64,000 bases of DNA, from positions 36,503,501 through 36,567,500 of the forward strand of contig NC_084839.1 of the NCBI RefSeq assembly GCF_033115175.1. Reading direction: 5' to 3'. A program made the translations under genes and the position numbers. Below, piece by piece: positions 59,996 through 64,000 of this stretch. The notes beneath the pieces are model-generated. The model did not search any database. It saw nothing but the letters and a program-made list of their open reading frames with translations, and was not told where the DNA came from. This DNA is from Lepus europaeus. Taxonomy: Eukaryota > Chordata > Mammalia > Lagomorpha > Leporidae. Position 1 is the stretch's first letter, and each line of letters starts with the position of its first letter.

Positions 59996-60129
59996 CAAAT
60001 CTATATTTATAAAATAGAATTTTCCTTCTTGAAAGATCCATCATGGGAGGTGGGATGTACAGCAGACTCATAGAATGGCAGATGTCCTAAATAGCACTCT
60101 GGCCTCAGAATCAGCCCTTAAGGCATTCA

Positions 60130-60955
60130 GATATGGCTGAAGAGCCCATGAGAGTATTTTGGGCATGGAAAGCCAAGACACTCTGGAAAAAAAAAAAGAA
60201 GAGCTAAATGAAAGATGTCTGCGAGTGAGATCCCAGTGGAAAGAATGGGGCCATCAAAGAAGGAGGTACCTTTCTCTGAAGGGAGGAGAGAACTTCCAGT
60301 TTGACTATGGCCCTGTCGGAAAAAGATTGAAGTTGGTGAACCCTAAAGGCTTCCATAGCCTTGGCAATTCATGACTAGAGCCTAGGGAGATTACTGATGC
60401 CATAAACAAGAGTGTCAAATTGTTAAGTCAACAACAGGAGTCACTGTGTACTTATGTCTCATGTGGGGTCTGTCCTTAATGTGTTGTCCAATGTGAAGTA
60501 ATGCTATAACTAGTACTGAAACAGTATTTTACACATTGTGTTTCTGTGTGGGTACAAACTGATGAAATCTTTACTTAATATATACTAAATCTTCTGTATA
60601 TAAAGATAATTGAAAACATCATGCTGAGTGAATTAAGCCAGTCCCAAAGAGACAAATATCATTTGTTTTTCCTGATCGGTGACAACTGAGCACCAAAGGG
60701 GAAACCTGTTAAGTGAAATGGACACTATAAGCAACAATGAACTGATCAGCTCCCGTCCTGACTTTAGATGTACAATGTAATACTTTATCCTTTTTAGTAA
60801 AAAAAGAAAATGAATCTTGATGTGAATGGAATGGGAGAGGGAGCAGGAGATGAGAGGGGTGCGAGTGGGAGGGAAATTATGGCGGTGGGGGGGAGCCATT
60901 GTAATCCATAAGCTGTACTTTGGAAATTTATATTTACTAAATAAAAAAAATAAAT
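60130..60955 (+). mobile_element. LINE-1 3' region with permuted segment order
   Basis: 60130-60615: 3' UTR from the gatgtctgcgagtgagatcc region through ctataactagtactgaaaca to ttctgtatataaagataatt. 60616-60800: a segment normally upstream of it (catgctgagtgaattaagcc to tactttatcctttttagt, spanning the ORF2 end and proximal UTR). 60808-60955: the UTR terminus (aaaatgaatcttgatgtgaa to ttactaaataaaaaaaataa). The copy at 48098-48435 shows the first and third segments joined directly. Confidence 0.85.
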
Positions 60956-63900
60956 TTTCCTTCTTGAAGCCTTCTTCAAAATGAATTAAGTCATAAAAAA
61001 TGTTCTCTGATGTGGTCAGTTGTCCTTGAGGAGGGAGTGCACGTTGCTGTTGATCTCTGGTGTTCTTGCTGTATCCCCAATGCAGCCAAAATGCTGTGAG
61101 AAAACCTAGTGTTACATTTACAGGCCTTCTTCACTATCTAGCTGCAGTCAGATTTATTGTGGAGACCTCATACCTAGAACCTACTGTGCCTGAGCACCTG
61201 TTGGTATAGTAAATTGCATTTTACTCCTAGAGACCCCACTGTTCTCTGGTTTTCATTCTACTTCTCTTGATACATGCAATTGATATCAATGCTATTGTGC
61301 ATGAACTATGAGGTCATGATTGTCACAGACTTGTCATTTGGTCTATTAGACTGTTCTGGGATGGAGATGATATCATATAGACTATCGTCCCCTCCCCCTC
61401 TCTTCCTAACTCCAGACAGCTGTGGGCCATTCTACACCTTTGGACCAGTGCTAGCTGTGGCGGTGTTAGGACCAGGTGATGTGTGACATTTGGAAGGGTA
61501 CTGAAGAAGGCAACTTACTCTCTGTGAATAATTCTCAATCCTGTGAGGGGCAAATAAACCTCTATGTGCAATTTTCCATGAAAAACAGGAAGCTAAGTAG
61601 CTCAGGCCACTATGGAACTTGTTAGGACAGTTAGCACAAGAAATATTTAATGTGACAGAAATATTTCTCAGCAAATGTAGCCACTGACACAATGAAAAAC
61701 TGATCCACTAAGGCGTTCTAGCTCCATGCATGTTTGATTATTAGCAAAATTAATTTGTTTAAAGCTGAAAATTGAGTTAGCCTCTCTGAAAAATTCCTGT
61801 ATGCAAACCACATACTCCTAAATGATAATAGGTTGGCAAATTAGTCATGTGCATTTTTGCCTCAAGCTTGTTTTTTCAAAATAACTCAACATCAGGGTAA
61901 GAATCTTGAAATTCAGTGTTCTCTTATCCTTTCTTAACTGTAGGATTGACACAACTCCAGACTCCTGTAGTAGAGAAACATATTTCCTGCAGACTTGAGC
62001 AACTAAGTAACAGACACTTGACATATAGACTCAAATACTCAGCAAGTTTAGCTGCCTCCTGCTAGTTTAGATTCTGTGGGTACTTTGTGGGCACATCAGG
62101 TTCTAAGACTGGCCTGAGGGCTCTGGTAACACTTTGTAAATATCATCAGCTGTGTCTAAATTGACGTCTTGGAGTGTGGGAGGCTATGCCTTGGAAGAAC
62201 TCTTTGGGTAGTGACAACCCTGTAATTTAAAAAATACATATCAATGCCATGTGCTAGGAAAATGTTGAAATTTACAGAAAATGTAGATTTATACCAAATG
62301 CTTCCCCACATGCAGAGGAACATATAGATTACTTGGATCCCCCTAAGATGCTGCTGTGTCTAAGCAGAGAATGCAGGTTAGCTGACGGTCATGCATATGG
62401 GTTAATCTTTCACTTTTTATCTTTCTGAGGACCCAGTGTTAGTAAAGTAACTAAGGCTGAAATTTGATGTGTTACCTTATTTAGAAAATGTTATCTTAAT
62501 TTAGAGATTTTTAACAGGTTATTTCAAAATGTAAATCAAGGAAATCAGCAGATGGGAAAAGGTCACAAGTATAAAATTGTGTTCTTGGTAAAGGTTAAGA
62601 AAAAGTTTTTTGAATAAAGAAAGGACATGGTTTCTAAGAATTACTTTATCTTGATGGCTAGTTTAGACTGGAATGGAAATGATAGAAAGTTCCAACTAAG
62701 TTGAAAAAGGTGTGTGGAAGTCACAGAAGGTTATGAAAGAAATTTTTGAAGACAAAAGCTACTAATCTATTTTTCCTTGGCATAGAATTAGAATCCGATC
62801 TTCTCTTAAAGCAATGATTAACGTAATCTATTACATTCTCTTAATGTCTCTGTTAGGTTCTAATTGTTTAAAAACAATTGAGTCTTAATAGAGTTATGAT
62901 TTGTTTGAATATATATTCTAAAACATTTGAGCAATCACTTTGTAACAATGATCAAATCTGGTTTATATTATGTCATGATGGTATGGGATCCTAGTTCTAC
63001 AAGATATGTTAAACCTTCTTGGCATCCTTGAAAGGCATTTAAAAAAAATCAAAGTTCCATAGGCTACCTCTCTCATCCTGTAGATACTCCAACCAATCAG
63101 GCTATTTGGATTATATCAAAGTTACTGCCAAGATGTGAAGTGGTGCTAAATTTTAAGTTATGATAATATAAAATGCTACTGATACAGATATCCCAAAGTT
63201 AAAAAGTCTAATGATTTTGTGTTATCAGGCGTGATGGTTATCTTAATGAGAAAGGCCCAGAGGCCTAAAAGGGATGTTCTGTAAAATCCTACAGGTGCTT
63301 TTGAAAATACTGCGTGGAATGAGCAAGTGGCTCTTGTTGGTTAATGAGTTTAAAGTTTTAAACGTAGCTATTTATAGTCTTTGTAACCAGTTTTGTATAT
63401 AAGATTTCCTGTTCATAAAACAAAACATTGCTGGTTCTGTGTTTAGCTGTCCTCCTATAGGTTCTGATAGCCTTTTTCCAGCCACTTCTGTTCTATTCAG
63501 TACTTTGGGATGGCTCTGTGAGCAGATGAAGCCAATAATGCACTACAGACGCATTATTTTCCAACTGAAAGTACAGTTAATTGAGGTTACTAAGAGCAGA
63601 AAGTAATTCAAAATCAATTGGTACTTTAAAAAAAAACAGTTAAAGATGTTAAAAAGCTATTACTGAAACTGCTTTATTGTTCCATGTTGTATGTTATGCT
63701 ATACGTGTGTACATACTGTATGTCTACATGGGTAAATTTATTAAGAACTCTCTTAATTGGCTTATAGATAAAAGATTGCTCATAAATTTGAACTGCTAAA
63801 ATTAACTAAAGATACATTGTGATTCATGTGACCTAATCTCTCTATCAGATGTTTTAAATTTGTTGGTAGAAAGAAACTAAAAATGTTTTTACATGTTTGA

Positions 63901-64000
63901 GTTTGAGTTTGCTGGTCAAACAAGCTACACCATGTTAGATATTTAAGTGATGTTTCCAAATACAGGTATTCTTAAAGTTTATAGAAGGCATTGGACCTTC
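60956..64000. other. SLC8A1: SLC8A1 intron, nothing recognised
   Basis: 3 kb of AT-rich intron with no SINE, LINE or exon recognised by eye. Longest frame is 86 codons and unrecognised. Confidence 0.5.

Larger units (their letters stand above)
51795..64000 (-). other. SLC8A1: SLC8A1 intron upstream of the penultimate exon (incomplete)
   Basis: Sequence 5' of exon 51519-51794 on the gene's strand. The preceding exon, which should encode the end of the second Ca2+-binding domain and the linker ending just before the acidic run, was not found, so the intron runs beyond the window. It holds MER5, L2, MaLR and MIR remnants at 52.5-56.4 kb and a CSINE/LINE-1 cluster at 57.1-60.96 kb. Confidence 0.8.

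Noticed and set aside
1..64000. CRISPR arrays, operons, riboswitches, phage or bacterial islands
   Set aside because: No regularly spaced repeats with unique spacers and no prokaryotic gene layout; the DNA is mammalian.

Overview
The window is mammalian nuclear DNA, almost certainly from a lagomorph (rabbit or hare). The main evidence is 18 recognisable copies of the lagomorph tRNA-derived CSINE ('C repeat') family, several with target-site duplications (TSDs), together with LINE-1 3' ends of the lagomorph type. There is no bacterial-style gene organisation. Most of the short open reading frames are shadows of SINE or LINE copies.

The only host gene I can identify is SLC8A1 (NCX1, plasma-membrane Na+/Ca2+ exchanger), on the minus strand. 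Its last two coding exons are present: 51519-51794 (acidic end of the cytoplasmic loop, one membrane helix and the first half of the alpha-2 ion-binding repeat) and 29613-29989 (rest of alpha-2, last helices, C-terminus AYCHIKGF and stop). They are joined by a 21.5 kb phase-1 intron, which splits the codon of the ion-coordinating Asp in TSVPDTFAS. The stretch 51795-64000 is part of the next intron upstream. Positions below 29613 are the 3' UTR followed by the downstream region.

Layout: 1-6065 is mostly old LINE-1 DNA in antisense, riddled with CSINEs and keeping what looks like a LINE-1 5' terminus near 6065. 6066-7365 holds a doubtful old L2/MIR-like stretch and a SINE nested inside another SINE. 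7366-30210 is a 22.8 kb stretch with no CSINE at all, only a few ancient MIR, L2, MER5 and L1M remnants; it begins beyond the SLC8A1 3' end and runs to just upstream of the last exon. 30211-33000 is dense in CSINEs. 33430-46160 contains three LINE-1 pieces, an old L1M 3' end and scattered MIRs. 47020-50200 is a 5'-truncated gammaretrovirus-like provirus: broken pol, almost no env, one LTR, and a LINE-1 3' end inserted in pol. 50600-56430 holds MER5, L2, MaLR and MIR remnants. 57150-60955 is a cluster of young CSINEs and LINE-1 3' ends, one with its segments in an unusual order. 60956-64000 is intron with nothing I recognise.

I found no previously undescribed gene system. The most notable points are the SINE-free block around the SLC8A1 3' end, the tail-to-tail inverted SINE pair near the last exon, the nested insertions that allow relative dating, and the permuted LINE-1 3' end.
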